From NCBI RefSeq assembly GCF_030548175.1, contig NZ_JAUORX010000004.1, positions 343,959-407,958 of the forward strand: DNA of 64,000 nucleotides. Reading direction: 5' to 3'. Below are positions 35,736 to 44,262 of the stretch, in pieces. Source of the stretch: Cognatishimia sp. 1_MG-2023 (GTDB lineage: Bacteria > Pseudomonadota > Alphaproteobacteria > Rhodobacterales > Rhodobacteraceae). Position numbers and translations under genes: made by a program. Under the pieces are notes generated by a model. That model was not told the DNA's origin and ran no database searches. It saw nothing but the letters and a program-made list of their open reading frames with translations. Position 1 is the first letter of the stretch. Every line of letters starts with the position of its first letter.

Positions 35736-36860
35736 TTAATCTTCACTGCTCTGTTGGGCTTGGTGATACCACGCTAAAAGCCGTTTCTGCAAACTTTTGG
35801 GCACGACTTCGCTGCTGCCTGCAGTGATGATCTGCGTTAGCAATTTGTGATTGTCTGGATCGCAGATCAATGCATCAAACTGCGTCTGATGCCATGCAAC
35901 GGCCTGATCATGCAGCTTGCGTAGCCCTGGCAGGGCCAGCAGTTTCTCCAACTGCGCCTCAGTCGCTGGACGCATCGCATCAATGGATCGATCTTCCACC
36001 GTGTTGAAATTTCGCTCAACCCAGTAGTTCAATCCGATCTCTTTCTTGCGGTTCGGCAATCCTCGCGCGCGCTTTAACATGAACGCCATCGCCGATCGCA
36101 CCGCATAATGGTTTATCTCAGCCAAGTTCCGCCCGGGTGCCATTCCGTACAATGAGATCCGCCCCTGCGCCATTGCGAACTCTTGCGGTAGGAACTTCCC
36201 GGCACCATCCACCATGATTGGGCGCCGTGCCTTTGACAGGTCTTTCTGCTTAGGGCGATGAATACCCAGCATGTTAAACGGGCCATTGGGCTTGAATAGT
36301 GTCTTACAAAGGGTCGCAGCGATGGGATATTGCGCGTCTTCTGGGATGGCCCGCGTGAACTGCTGCGTCACCGGCGCATCAACCAAATCCACCACATCAT
36401 TATGACCAAACAAACGCCATTGCAGCACAATCGCATCCGCTTCCGGAGAGCTAGCCGTGATCAAATCCTCGAACCGATGCTCGCCGACTTTGATGTTAAT
36501 GAACTCATCGACATCAGACACCAGAATCCAATCTGCTTTGCTAAGCAGATTGTGTTTCCATGCAGCCTTAAGCGCTTGCCACTGAATGGATTGCCCCGCT
36601 TCACGTCGCTGCGGAACATGCCGCACGATGCCCGCCATTTGCAGGGCTTTCAGCATCTCATGGGTGCCGTCGTCACAGTCATTGGAAAAGATCAGAAAAT
36701 CCGTCACACCGGCTGCCCGATGATGGGCGATCCATTCCAATAGATACGGGCCTTCGTCCCGTACTGTGGTCACGCAAATTAGTCTCACGAATGATGTGCC
36801 TGTCTGTTTTGACCCAATCCTATCATGACATGAAGGATTGGCCACATCTTCAATCGACAA
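35736..36860 (-). CDS. Glycosyltransferase (GT2/GT92-like)
   Basis: A 374-residue soluble enzyme of the GT2_4/GT92 group. VTTVRDEGPYLLEWIAHHRA (about 30-49), IFSNDCDDGTHEML and VSDVDEFINIK (Asp116/Asp118) form the nucleotide-sugar and metal site; FKPNGPFNMLGIHRPK and NHYAVRSAMAFMLKRARG follow. It is colinear with the C-terminal half of its neighbour, 33 bases away, so the pair arose by duplication. First gene of the four-gene run 36860 to 30726. The acceptor is unknown. Confidence 0.78.
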   Translation of the reverse strand: MSIEDVANPSCHDRIGSKQTGTSFVRLICVTTVRDEGPYLLEWIAHHRAAGVTDFLIFSNDCDDGTHEMLKALQMAGIVRHVPQRREAGQSIQWQALKAAWKHNLLSKADWILVSDVDEFINIKVGEHRFEDLITASSPEADAIVLQWRLFGHNDVVDLVDAPVTQQFTRAIPEDAQYPIAATLCKTLFKPNGPFNMLGIHRPKQKDLSKARRPIMVDGAGKFLPQEFAMAQGRISLYGMAPGRNLAEINHYAVRSAMAFMLKRARGLPNRKKEIGLNYWVERNFNTVEDRSIDAMRPATEAQLEKLLALPGLRKLHDQAVAWHQTQFDALICDPDNHKLLTQIITAGSSEVVPKSLQKRLLAWYHQAQQSSED

Positions 36861-36899
36861 TTCCCACGGATGAGTCCGTCGGGCGACACTGACCTTGAA

Positions 36900-37826
36900 T
36901 TACTTCAAGCAATCCGATGCGCTTTGAACCAGTTGCTGCAGCAAAGCCAAGTAATGCGACGGTCCTGGTGCCAAATTTGCACCCAGCGGATCCAGCTCGC
37001 CAGACTTCACTCCGTCAACGGCCACTGCCGCAATCAAGCCCGGATTAAACTGCGGCTCTGCAAAGACACAGGTTATCCCATGTTCTGCAATCTCTGCCTG
37101 AATGTCGGCCAAACGCGCAGCACTTGGTGCAGTCGCATCAGATACCTGCAACGCACCAACAGCCTTTAGGCCAAAGGCGTTTTCGAAATACTGATAGGCA
37201 TCATGAAACACGATGAACCGCGCCTCGGTCAAATCCGCCAAGTCTTTGCGCAAAACCTCGGTCAGATCATCAATCTCAGATGTCGCAGCGGCGGCGTTCA
37301 CTGTGTATAGTTCAGCATTGTTAGGGTCGATTTCAGATAGCTTTTCCGCCATCTTACCTAGCCAAAACTGGGCATTCTTTGGGTCAAGCCAAGCGTGCGG
37401 ATCGTGGGTGTCATGCCCGTGATCATGGCCGTGATTATGCCCATGATCGTCGTCTTCTTCGTCATGGTGATCGCCAAACACTGCCTCTTCGCGGCTGTCC
37501 AGCAGATGCGTGCCCTCAAGGTGCAGCAACTCCAATGTTTCCGCATCACCGGCAAGGCTCTCAATGGCGTCTTCCAACCATGGCGTCAGGTCTTCGCCCA
37601 TCCAGATCACCAGATCCGCATCCTGCAAATCGCGCGCCTCGGATGGGCGCATGGCATAGCTGTGTGGGGAAATACCCGGTGGCAAAATCAGCTCAGGCTC
37701 ACCGACACCTTGCATCACACGTGTCACCAAAGAATGGATTGGTGCGATGTCTGTCACGACTTGTGGAACCTCTGCGTGACTCGTCGTCGCGATCAAGGAA
37801 AGTGTTGCCGCAATACGATAAAACAT
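36900..37826 (-). CDS. znuA: Zinc ABC transporter substrate-binding protein
   Basis: ZnuA captures Zn2+ in the periplasm for ZnuBC. The 308-residue precursor has a signal peptide (cleavage near ATTSHA), the metal-binding HSLV near the N-terminus, SPHSYAMRPSEARDL, and a His/Asp-rich mobile loop around residues 120-145. Further ligands lie in DPHAWLDPKN and FHDAYQYFENAFGL. It is divergent from zur-znuC-znuB with a Zur-box-like palindrome between them, so it is expected to be induced by zinc starvation. Confidence 0.94.
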   Translation of the reverse strand: MFYRIAATLSLIATTSHAEVPQVVTDIAPIHSLVTRVMQGVGEPELILPPGISPHSYAMRPSEARDLQDADLVIWMGEDLTPWLEDAIESLAGDAETLELLHLEGTHLLDSREEAVFGDHHDEEDDDHGHNHGHDHGHDTHDPHAWLDPKNAQFWLGKMAEKLSEIDPNNAELYTVNAAAATSEIDDLTEVLRKDLADLTEARFIVFHDAYQYFENAFGLKAVGALQVSDATAPSAARLADIQAEIAEHGITCVFAEPQFNPGLIAAVAVDGVKSGELDPLGANLAPGPSHYLALLQQLVQSASDCLK

Positions 37827-37871
37827 CCGTAACTCCGTGTGATGATGTAACAGGGCCTTGCATTTAGGCTA

Positions 37872-37889
37872 AATGTTATACTATATCAA
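37872..37889. promoter_or_regulatory. Likely Zur operator in the znuA-zur intergenic region
   Basis: TGTTATA-C-TATATCA is a near-palindrome (one mismatched pair) inside the 87 bases between the divergent starts. AT-rich palindromes around GTTATA are typical of alphaproteobacterial Zur boxes. One site could repress both transcripts. Confidence 0.6.
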
Positions 37890-37913
37890 CCCCGAAACTG
37901 CCGGGGGGCTAAA

Positions 37914-38390
37914 ATGACAATTCATGGCTTTGATCACCACGATCATTCAAGCTGCGTAGGCGATGCGCTTGCCGCGGCCGAAGCGCATTGCGCGGCTGAA
38001 AAGCTCCAGTTCACTCCGGTGCGCCGACGCGTCCTTGAAATTCTGCTGGGTGAACACAAGGCCATGGGCGCCTATGACATCCTGCCAACCCTCGCTGATG
38101 AAGGCTTGGGCAAGCAGCCCCCTGTGATCTACCGCGCCCTCGACTTTCTCGTGGCCAACGGGTTCGTCCATAAGATCGAGCGCCTAAACGCCTACATCGC
38201 CTGTGCCCACCCCGGTATGGATCACGCACCCGCCTTTATGATCTGCCGTTCTTGCAGCCGTGTTGTGGAAACAGAAAGCCGCCCCGCCGCTGGCCTGAAC
38301 GCAGCAGCGAAAGACATCGGCTTTGCCATCGAGGCCACAGTGATAGAGGCCGAGGGCCTTTGCCCAAACTGTCAGGCCCCCGCTGAATGA
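37914..38390 (+). CDS. zur: Zinc uptake regulator (Fur family)
   Basis: A 158-residue Fur-family repressor. A His-rich start (HGFDHHDHSSC) is followed by the winged helix with TPVRRRVLEILLGEHKAMGA and VIYRALDFL, the Zur version of the Fur motif. The structural zinc site uses CRSC and CPNC near the C-terminus. With zinc bound it should repress znu genes and itself. The stop overlaps the znuC start by 4 bases, so regulator and transporter are coupled. Confidence 0.93.
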   Translation: MTIHGFDHHDHSSCVGDALAAAEAHCAAEKLQFTPVRRRVLEILLGEHKAMGAYDILPTLADEGLGKQPPVIYRALDFLVANGFVHKIERLNAYIACAHPGMDHAPAFMICRSCSRVVETESRPAAGLNAAAKDIGFAIEATVIEAEGLCPNCQAPAE

Positions 38391-39127
38391 GCCTGATCGA
38401 AACGCAAAACATGACCGTCGCAATGGGTGGACACATTGCCCTGCGCCAGGTGGATTTTCACATCAATTCAGGCGAGATTGTCACGATTGTGGGGCCGAAT
38501 GGCTCTGGCAAGTCGACCTTGCTCAAGGCACTCATTGGGGCCGTCAAACCACAAACTGGAAAAGTCACGCGCCAACCGAAGTTGCGCATCGGATACGTCC
38601 CGCAAAAGCTGCACATTGATCCAACGCTTCCAATCACCGTGCAAAGGTTCCTATCCCTTCCAATACGTCGCAGTAAACAAGACATCGACAGCGTCCTAGA
38701 TCGTGTTGGCGCAAACGATCTGCATGACAAGCAGATGTTTGCCCTGTCCGGCGGTCAATTCCAACGCGTGCTTCTTGCGCGCGCCCTATTGGAAAAGCCA
38801 CAGCTTTTGATCCTAGACGAACCAACCACTGGCCTCGATCAGCCCGGTTCGGCCGCCCTCTATCGCCTTATCGAAGAATTGCGCACAGACCTAGGTGCCG
38901 CCGTTCTCATGGTCTCCCACGAACTGCACGTCGTCATGAGCGCAAGCGACCGCGTGATCTGTCTCAACGGTCATGTCTGCTGTCACGGCGCACCGGATAT
39001 TGTGGCCTCTGCCCCAGAGTACCGCGCGCTGTTTGGAACCGGCACCCATGGCGCCTTGGCCCTATACCGCCACGACCATGACCACAGCCACGACCACGAC
39101 GACCACGAGGGCTGCACCCATGCTTGA
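38387..39127 (+). CDS. znuC: Zinc ABC transporter ATPase
   Basis: A 246-residue ABC ATPase that powers ZnuB. Walker A is GPNGSGKST, the signature LSGGQFQRVLLARALL, Walker B LLILDEPTTGLD and the switch His in MVSHELHVV. The C-terminus carries an unusual His/Asp-rich tail (RHDHDHSHDHDDHEG), which could buffer zinc at the cytoplasmic side; this is inference. It overlaps zur by 4 bases and znuB by 8 bases. Confidence 0.94.
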   Translation: MSLIETQNMTVAMGGHIALRQVDFHINSGEIVTIVGPNGSGKSTLLKALIGAVKPQTGKVTRQPKLRIGYVPQKLHIDPTLPITVQRFLSLPIRRSKQDIDSVLDRVGANDLHDKQMFALSGGQFQRVLLARALLEKPQLLILDEPTTGLDQPGSAALYRLIEELRTDLGAAVLMVSHELHVVMSASDRVICLNGHVCCHGAPDIVASAPEYRALFGTGTHGALALYRHDHDHSHDHDDHEGCTHA

Positions 39128-39917
39128 TGATTTCCTAATCCGTGCCACGCTGGCGGGCATTGGCGTGGCTTTGGCTGCCGCTCCATTGGGATGTTTCGTC
39201 GTTTGGCGGCGCATGGCCTATTTCGGCGATGCCACCAGCCACGCTGCCATCCTTGGCATCGCGCTGTCTTTGGCACTTTCTCTTTCGGTCTTTACCGGAG
39301 CACTCGCTGTCGCCCTGATCATGGCCGTCACCGTTTCGGTTCTGTCCGGCAAAGGGTATGCTATGGACACACTCCTTGGCGTGATGGCGCATTCTGCCTT
39401 GGCCTTGGGCCTTGTCGCTGTCAGCTTCCTTCAAGGGGTTCGGCTTGATCTCATGGCGTATCTCTTTGGCGATATTCTTGCAGTGTCAAAATCTGACCTC
39501 GCCGTCATCTGGATCGGTGCCGCGCTTGTGGTCGCTTTGATGGTGGCGCGCTGGTCTGCATTGCTTACCTCAACCCTAAATGCTGACCTCGCCAATGCCA
39601 GTGGCATTGACCCGCGCCGGGAACAAATGATCCTAACGGTCTGTCTTGCGGTTGTGGTTGCTGTGGCGATCAAAGTTGTCGGCGTATTGCTGATTGTGGC
39701 GATGCTGATCATCCCCGCCGCCGCCGCCCGACCACTGTCCCGCACACCTGAATCCATGGCGGTCATCGCGGCCATACTCGGCGCACTTGCCGCCGTTTTG
39801 GGCCTAAGAATGAGCTATATCTACGACACCCCAACCGGCCCCAGCATTGTCTGCGTGGCGGCGGGATTGTTCATTATTGGGCTTATTTCGGGTCGATTCC
39901 GCGCGTCTACCGATTAA
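39120..39917 (+). CDS. znuB: Zinc ABC transporter permease
   Basis: A 265-residue inner-membrane permease of the ABC-3 family with about eight or nine helices. Family motifs are GCFVVWRRMAYFGDATSHAAILGIAL near the start and VVGVLLIVAMLIIPAAAARPL later. I start at ATG 39120, inside the end of znuC, because the product then begins MLDDFLIRATLAGIGVAL as in relatives. Its last 11 bases overlap the convergent DUF2478 gene. Confidence 0.93.
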   Translation: MLDDFLIRATLAGIGVALAAAPLGCFVVWRRMAYFGDATSHAAILGIALSLALSLSVFTGALAVALIMAVTVSVLSGKGYAMDTLLGVMAHSALALGLVAVSFLQGVRLDLMAYLFGDILAVSKSDLAVIWIGAALVVALMVARWSALLTSTLNADLANASGIDPRREQMILTVCLAVVVAVAIKVVGVLLIVAMLIIPAAAARPLSRTPESMAVIAAILGALAAVLGLRMSYIYDTPTGPSIVCVAAGLFIIGLISGRFRASTD

Positions 39918-40401
39918 ACCAATTGGCCAATGCCTCTGGCGTTGGCGCAACGAATTCAGCCATACCACCGCAAAACGCCTCAAACGCTTCGCGGTTCAAA
40001 CCGTTCACACCACACACCACCGGCACATCCAGCGCCATAGCTTGCGCAATCGTATCGCGAAAGCCGCGCCCATTGGCCTCGTGTTTGCCGAACTTATTCA
40101 GCACCAACAAAGCCACATCCGCAGTCAATCGCTTGTTCACCTCGGCAACCGATTGCTCCAGCGATTCTGGATCCAGCCGGCAGCCCTTGGCCTCGCGTCC
40201 CAAATCTTGCGAAATCCGAATGGTCGGCCCGTCCGGCAAGACCTGCACGTCCATGTCACACAGCGGGCAATCATCCCGATCTGTATTCACCTGCACCACG
40301 CCACAAACATCGACACCCTTTGCCAGCTGTTCCTGTGCAAAACGATAAAGAACTTGGTCCAAGTCCCCTTTGCCTTCGGTCATGGTATAGGCGATTTTCA
40401 T
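39907..40401 (-). CDS. DUF2478 family protein
   Basis: A 164-residue cytoplasmic protein of the DUF2478 family, related in layout to THEP1-type NTPases but without a clear P-loop. Typical pieces are CPLCDMDVQVLPDGP, IRISQDLGREAKGCRLDP and LVLNKFGKHEANGRGFRD. Relatives often sit beside molybdate genes; here the neighbour is znuB, with which it overlaps tail to tail. The cysteine pair in CPLCDMD could bind metal. Function unknown. Confidence 0.82.
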   Translation of the reverse strand: MKIAYTMTEGKGDLDQVLYRFAQEQLAKGVDVCGVVQVNTDRDDCPLCDMDVQVLPDGPTIRISQDLGREAKGCRLDPESLEQSVAEVNKRLTADVALLVLNKFGKHEANGRGFRDTIAQAMALDVPVVCGVNGLNREAFEAFCGGMAEFVAPTPEALANWFNR

Positions 40402-40461
40402 GCGCTGCGTCCTTATTGCTGCGATCAGATATAAGGGCTGGTGTTGGAATTGCCAGCGACC

Positions 40462-41226
40462 TTAGGTCATGCCCGCGATATAGCTCAGCGCCAAATCTTG
40501 CATCGCCAGGCGAAACGGCCCTGGCCCATGGCTGATCCGCGACACGCCAAGCTCACTCAATTCCGCCAAAGGCAACGAATCCGGCACGCGCATTACATTC
40601 ACCGGCAGCGCATACTCCTCGCAAATCCGACCAATCAATTCACCGTCCACAAGACCCGGCACAAACAGGCCGCTTGCACCCGCCTCTGCATAGGCCGCCA
40701 GGCGTTCCATTGCCTGCGGCATCAAACCCGCATGCCAATCACGGTTTGGCTCCCGCAAGAACACATCCGTCCGCGCATTGATGAAAAGCTTTACGCCAAA
40801 GGCCTCTGCCGCCTCGCGCGCGGCCTTGATGCGTTTCACGTGATCTTCAAGCTTGTGCAGCCCCTTGCCGCCGATCATCTGATCCTCAAAGTTGATCCCG
40901 ACAACACCCAGCTTCAGCACACGTGTCACATTAGTCGCAACCGCAGTCGGACCAACCGCATAAGCACCCTCGAAATCCAAAGACACCGGCACATCAACCG
41001 TTTTGCAAATGCGGTTCGCTGTCATCAGGGCGATCTCCAGCGGCATCTGCTCACCATCGTCAAAACCCTGCGCCGCAGCAACAGACCAGCTGCCTGTCGC
41101 AACGGCCTTTGCGCCCGCCTCGACAATCACCCGCGCCGATCCCGCATCCCAAATGTTGTAAAGCACCAAAGGGTTTCCCTTTTGGTGCATCTCTGCAAAA
41201 GCGGTCGCCAGTTCTGCCTGTGTCAT
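40462..41226 (-). CDS. Isocitrate lyase/PEP mutase superfamily protein
   Basis: A 254-residue TIM-barrel enzyme of the phosphoenolpyruvate mutase/isocitrate lyase superfamily. NIWDAGSARVIVEAGAKAVA, the metal-binding SLDFEGAYA, GINFEDQMIGG and INARTDVFL match the family order. The KKCGH-type lyase motif is absent (here FEDQMIGGKGLHKLED), so it is neither isocitrate lyase nor methylisocitrate lyase in the strict sense; a 2,3-dimethylmalate- or oxaloacetate-type lyase is possible. It overlaps ada by 4 bases. Confidence 0.82.
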   Translation of the reverse strand: MTQAELATAFAEMHQKGNPLVLYNIWDAGSARVIVEAGAKAVATGSWSVAAAQGFDDGEQMPLEIALMTANRICKTVDVPVSLDFEGAYAVGPTAVATNVTRVLKLGVVGINFEDQMIGGKGLHKLEDHVKRIKAAREAAEAFGVKLFINARTDVFLREPNRDWHAGLMPQAMERLAAYAEAGASGLFVPGLVDGELIGRICEEYALPVNVMRVPDSLPLAELSELGVSRISHGPGPFRLAMQDLALSYIAGMT

Positions 41227-42287
41227 GCTGCTGATTTATCCCTATAGGCCTGTTCAAGTTCTATCAGCCGCTGCTTGCGCCACAATCCCCCGCCGTATCC
41301 GGTCAAAGAACCATCCGCGCCAATCACCCGGTGACAGGGTACAATCAAAGCAATCTGATTAGCCCCATTCGCCCGCGCCACAGCCCGCACCGAAGAGGGG
41401 CGACCGATCAATCCAGCCATATCCGAATAAGACCGCGTTTCACCAGCAGGAATTTCGCGCAGCGCCTGCCAAACGTCTTTGGTGAACGCGGACCCATGAT
41501 AGGCAAGGGGTACCCGAAATTCGGCACTATTCCCGCTGAAAAAGGCATCCAGCTCGGCAGCGACTTGATCCGTAATCCCAAACCGCCCAAACCCAAGCGA
41601 TCCTTTGGCATAGGTCTGTAATTTCTTTAATGAACCGGGCAAGGCCTTGCGATCTACGAATTCCAGCAAATGCAGCGCGTGCTTGTCACAGACGGCCACC
41701 ATCGGTCCCAAAGGCGTATCAATACAGTCCGCCCGCAACAATGCATCTTGCGCAAAACTGCCGGGGCTTTGGCCAAGCAACTTACCAAAAGCCGTTCGAA
41801 ACGCACTCGGGCTTTCAAACCCGGCGTCCAACTGCGCCTCTATCACGGGACCACCCTTGGCCAAGGTTGTGAACCCCTCGCGCAACCGCCGTTGCCGCGC
41901 CATTTCTAAAAACGTCATCCCAAAATGCCGCTTAAAGGCCCGCCGCACTGTTGACGCATCTAATCCCATACGGGTCACGTCACCCTCGCTCCAGCGATAG
42001 GTTGGGCGGATTTCTAAGGCGGCGAGCAGTTGCTCAATCACCGGTTCGGCCTTGGCCATGGGCGCCAAAGGATGGCAGCGTTTACAGGCGCGAAACCCAG
42101 CCTCGATACAGGCACCAACAGAGTCGAAAAATTGGCAGTTTTCCGGCTTTGGATTGCGGGCAGGGCAGGACAATCGACAGAAAATACCGGTCGAGGAAAC
42201 CCCCACCCAAGCGCGCCCTTCATAGGTGTCATCGCGGTTACACAGGGCCGCATACAGCGTGTCGTGATTTGGTAAGTCAAACATCAT
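41223..42287 (-). CDS. ada: Ada: bifunctional DNA methyl-repair protein and transcription activator
   Basis: Ada removes methyl groups from alkylated DNA and activates the adaptive response. The 354-residue protein holds an N-terminal zinc domain with Cys37, Cys41, Cys68 and Cys71 (GIFCRLSCPA, ACKRCHP), an AraC-type helix-turn-helix (about 85-180) and the C-terminal O6-methylguanine methyltransferase with the acceptor Cys318 in IVPCHRVIG. All parts of E. coli Ada are present. It is the first gene of a pair with the PEP-mutase-like gene, to which it is coupled by overlap. Confidence 0.94.
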   Translation of the reverse strand: MMFDLPNHDTLYAALCNRDDTYEGRAWVGVSSTGIFCRLSCPARNPKPENCQFFDSVGACIEAGFRACKRCHPLAPMAKAEPVIEQLLAALEIRPTYRWSEGDVTRMGLDASTVRRAFKRHFGMTFLEMARQRRLREGFTTLAKGGPVIEAQLDAGFESPSAFRTAFGKLLGQSPGSFAQDALLRADCIDTPLGPMVAVCDKHALHLLEFVDRKALPGSLKKLQTYAKGSLGFGRFGITDQVAAELDAFFSGNSAEFRVPLAYHGSAFTKDVWQALREIPAGETRSYSDMAGLIGRPSSVRAVARANGANQIALIVPCHRVIGADGSLTGYGGGLWRKQRLIELEQAYRDKSAA

Positions 42288-42363
42288 GCCCCCAGCTTAG
42301 ACTGAGTCGCTGTAACGAGCCGCCTAAAATCGGGCGTGGATGTAAATTTGATGGATCAGAATT

Positions 42364-42386
42364 TGAGTATTTTTAGAAAGGTGAAG
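42364..42386 (+). repeat. Intergenic hairpin element, copy 6 (remnant)
   Basis: TGAGTATTTTTAGAAAGGTG plus AA resembles the GAGTATTTTTGGAAAGGTGA core of the copies at 8.0 and 16.3 kb, but the GC hairpin is gone. It lies between ada and the TSUP gene. Confidence 0.45.
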
Positions 42387-42396
42387 CAGGGATGTT

Positions 42397-43155
42397 TTAC
42401 ACCATATCCCACAGCAGCTTTATGGCGAGAGCGAGGGAGGTGATCACAAGCAACGGTTTGATCAGTTTCGATCCAATGCGTTGTGCCAGTTTCGCCCCAA
42501 GCCGCGCTCCAAAGATTTGCGCGACACCCATCGCCAGTCCGGTCATCCACCAAGGTGTGGCCACCACAGCAAAAGCCAATAGCGCCCCTGCGTTGGAAGC
42601 GAAGTTCAGCAATTTCGTATGGGCCGTAGCCTTTAGGATGCCGTAGCCGCCCAATGACACAAAAGCCAACATGAAAAAGCTGCCGGTCCCGGGGCCAAGC
42701 AACCCATCGTAGGCCGCGATCAAAGGCACCATCGTCGCCATAAACACAACCGGGGCCATCCGGCGTATGCGGTCGCGGTCGTCCAACCCCTTCTTGGTGG
42801 CAAAGAACACCGCGATCGCTACGAGCACAATCGGCAGAACGATCATGATCAGATTGGTCGGCAGTTTCGTGACCAGCAGCGCGCCTGCGATTGAGGCAAA
42901 GAATGAAATCACCGCCGGGACCGCTTGGCTGCGCAAATCAACATGCCCGCCGCGCGCATATGATAGCGCCGCCGTCGCCGCACCAAAGACGCCCTGCACT
43001 TTGTTTGTGGCCAGGGCCGTGACTGGATTTGCACCCGTCAGCAGCAAAACCGGAACCGTGATCAACCCACCACCACCGGCAATCGCGTCGACAAAACCAG
43101 CTGCAAAACCAGCGGCCAGCAGCATCAGCAGAATGTCGAGCGAAACCTCAAACAC
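42397..43155 (-). CDS. TSUP (TauE/SafE) family membrane transporter
   Basis: A 252-residue inner-membrane protein with about eight helices in two repeats. The repeat signature is GFVDAIAGGGGLITVPVLLL near the start and YDGLLGPGTGSFFMLAFV in the second half. TSUP proteins move sulfite, sulfoacetate or other organosulfur anions, usually outward. It begins 3 bases after serB, so it is cotranscribed with it; a link to serine or cysteine metabolism is possible but unproven. Confidence 0.87.
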   Translation of the reverse strand: MFEVSLDILLMLLAAGFAAGFVDAIAGGGGLITVPVLLLTGANPVTALATNKVQGVFGAATAALSYARGGHVDLRSQAVPAVISFFASIAGALLVTKLPTNLIMIVLPIVLVAIAVFFATKKGLDDRDRIRRMAPVVFMATMVPLIAAYDGLLGPGTGSFFMLAFVSLGGYGILKATAHTKLLNFASNAGALLAFAVVATPWWMTGLAMGVAQIFGARLGAKLAQRIGSKLIKPLLVITSLALAIKLLWDMV

Positions 43156-43158
43156 GAC

Positions 43159-44034
43159 TTAGGCCGCGAATTCGTTTTTGGCGTAGCCTTGGAGATACAG
43201 CAGCGCTGTCAGGTCGCCGTGATTGATGCGCACATCGCATTCCGCTTGCAGCGCTGGTTTGCCATGAAGCGCAACACCAACTCCGGCATTTTGCAGCATC
43301 AGCAGATCGTTCATTCCATCGCCGACCGCCAGAACGTCTTCGCGAGAGATGCCCAGCTTTGCGGTGATCTCATCCAACGCTTCTAGCTTGGCTTCACGGC
43401 CAAGGATGGGGCGCACGACCTTGCCTGTCAGGGTGCCGTTAGCAATTTCCAATGTATTCGCGCGGTTTTCATCAAAGCCAAGTTCTGACGCAACCTTCGC
43501 TGTGAAAGCGGTGAACCCACCTGACACAAGCGCACCATAACCGCCATTGGCTTTCATGGTTTGCACCAAAGCCTTGCCGCCCGGCATAAAGTCGATCCGT
43601 GTCTTTAGAACATGGTCGATGATGCCTTCGGGCAGGTCTTTTAACAGACCAACGCGTTCATCAATAGCGCCTTCAAAATCCAGCTCACCGTTCATCGCTT
43701 TGGCGGTGATCTCTGACACACGCTCCCCAACGCCTGCCTCTGCCGCCAGCTCATCAATGCATTCCTGTTGAATCATCGTACTGTCCATGTCGGCCAGCAG
43801 CATCTTTTTCTTACGACCCTCAGCAGGCAGGATGATCAGATCAACACCCAGCTTTTGCAGGTCTGCCCAGACATCCCACTGGTTGTCAGGCTTGCCCGCC
43901 AAAGAAAACTCCGCCGCTTCGCCAGTGGCCAACCACTGCGCCTCGCCGCCACCCCACGCATTGCGCAGGTTTTCAACAATCGCAGCGTCCAAAGACGGTG
44001 CGGAAGGAGAGGTCAGAAGCGTGGCGATAAACAT
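43159..44034 (-). CDS. serB: Phosphoserine phosphatase
   Basis: SerB hydrolyses phosphoserine, the last step of serine synthesis. The 291-residue HAD phosphatase has the nucleophile motif ADMDSTMIQQECIDELA (Asp82, Asp84), SGGFTAFT as motif II, and AVGDGMNDLLML as the metal-binding motif IV. The N-terminal 75 residues are a small regulatory-type domain. It is divergent from serC, with serA beyond, so the whole pathway lies within about 4 kb. Confidence 0.95.
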   Translation of the reverse strand: MFIATLLTSPSAPSLDAAIVENLRNAWGGGEAQWLATGEAAEFSLAGKPDNQWDVWADLQKLGVDLIILPAEGRKKKMLLADMDSTMIQQECIDELAAEAGVGERVSEITAKAMNGELDFEGAIDERVGLLKDLPEGIIDHVLKTRIDFMPGGKALVQTMKANGGYGALVSGGFTAFTAKVASELGFDENRANTLEIANGTLTGKVVRPILGREAKLEALDEITAKLGISREDVLAVGDGMNDLLMLQNAGVGVALHGKPALQAECDVRINHGDLTALLYLQGYAKNEFAA

Positions 44035-44164
44035 GGGGTGATTTCCCTAAAAGACCGATAATTCCATGGCCCATTATCGCAGGCAAATCAGAAATACCAG
44101 TCTGAGGCCGTGTTTCCGATCGTAAACCTGCACCGTCGCATTTTAGCGTTAAACCGCCGCATCC

Positions 44165-44250
44165 CCACATTTTCCCTGTTGCCCGAGTCAGCCAACCTCT
44201 CTAAGAGCAGCGGCGGGACACCCTTCCCCAACGAAGGGCATTTATCTGTA
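44165..44250 (+). ncRNA. Structured leader of serC; candidate serC RNA motif
   Basis: The leader before serC contains a perfect stem CCCTTC-CCCAAC-GAAGGG (44221-44238) and, upstream, nested pairings CCCG/CGGG (44182-44185 with 44214-44217) enclosing CTCT/AGAG (44197-44207). AAGGA of the serC ribosome site follows 12 bases after the second stem. A conserved two-hairpin serC RNA motif is described upstream of alphaproteobacterial serC genes; position and outline fit, but I could not compare the consensus. Confidence 0.45.
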
Positions 44251-44262
44251 AGGATACCAGAA

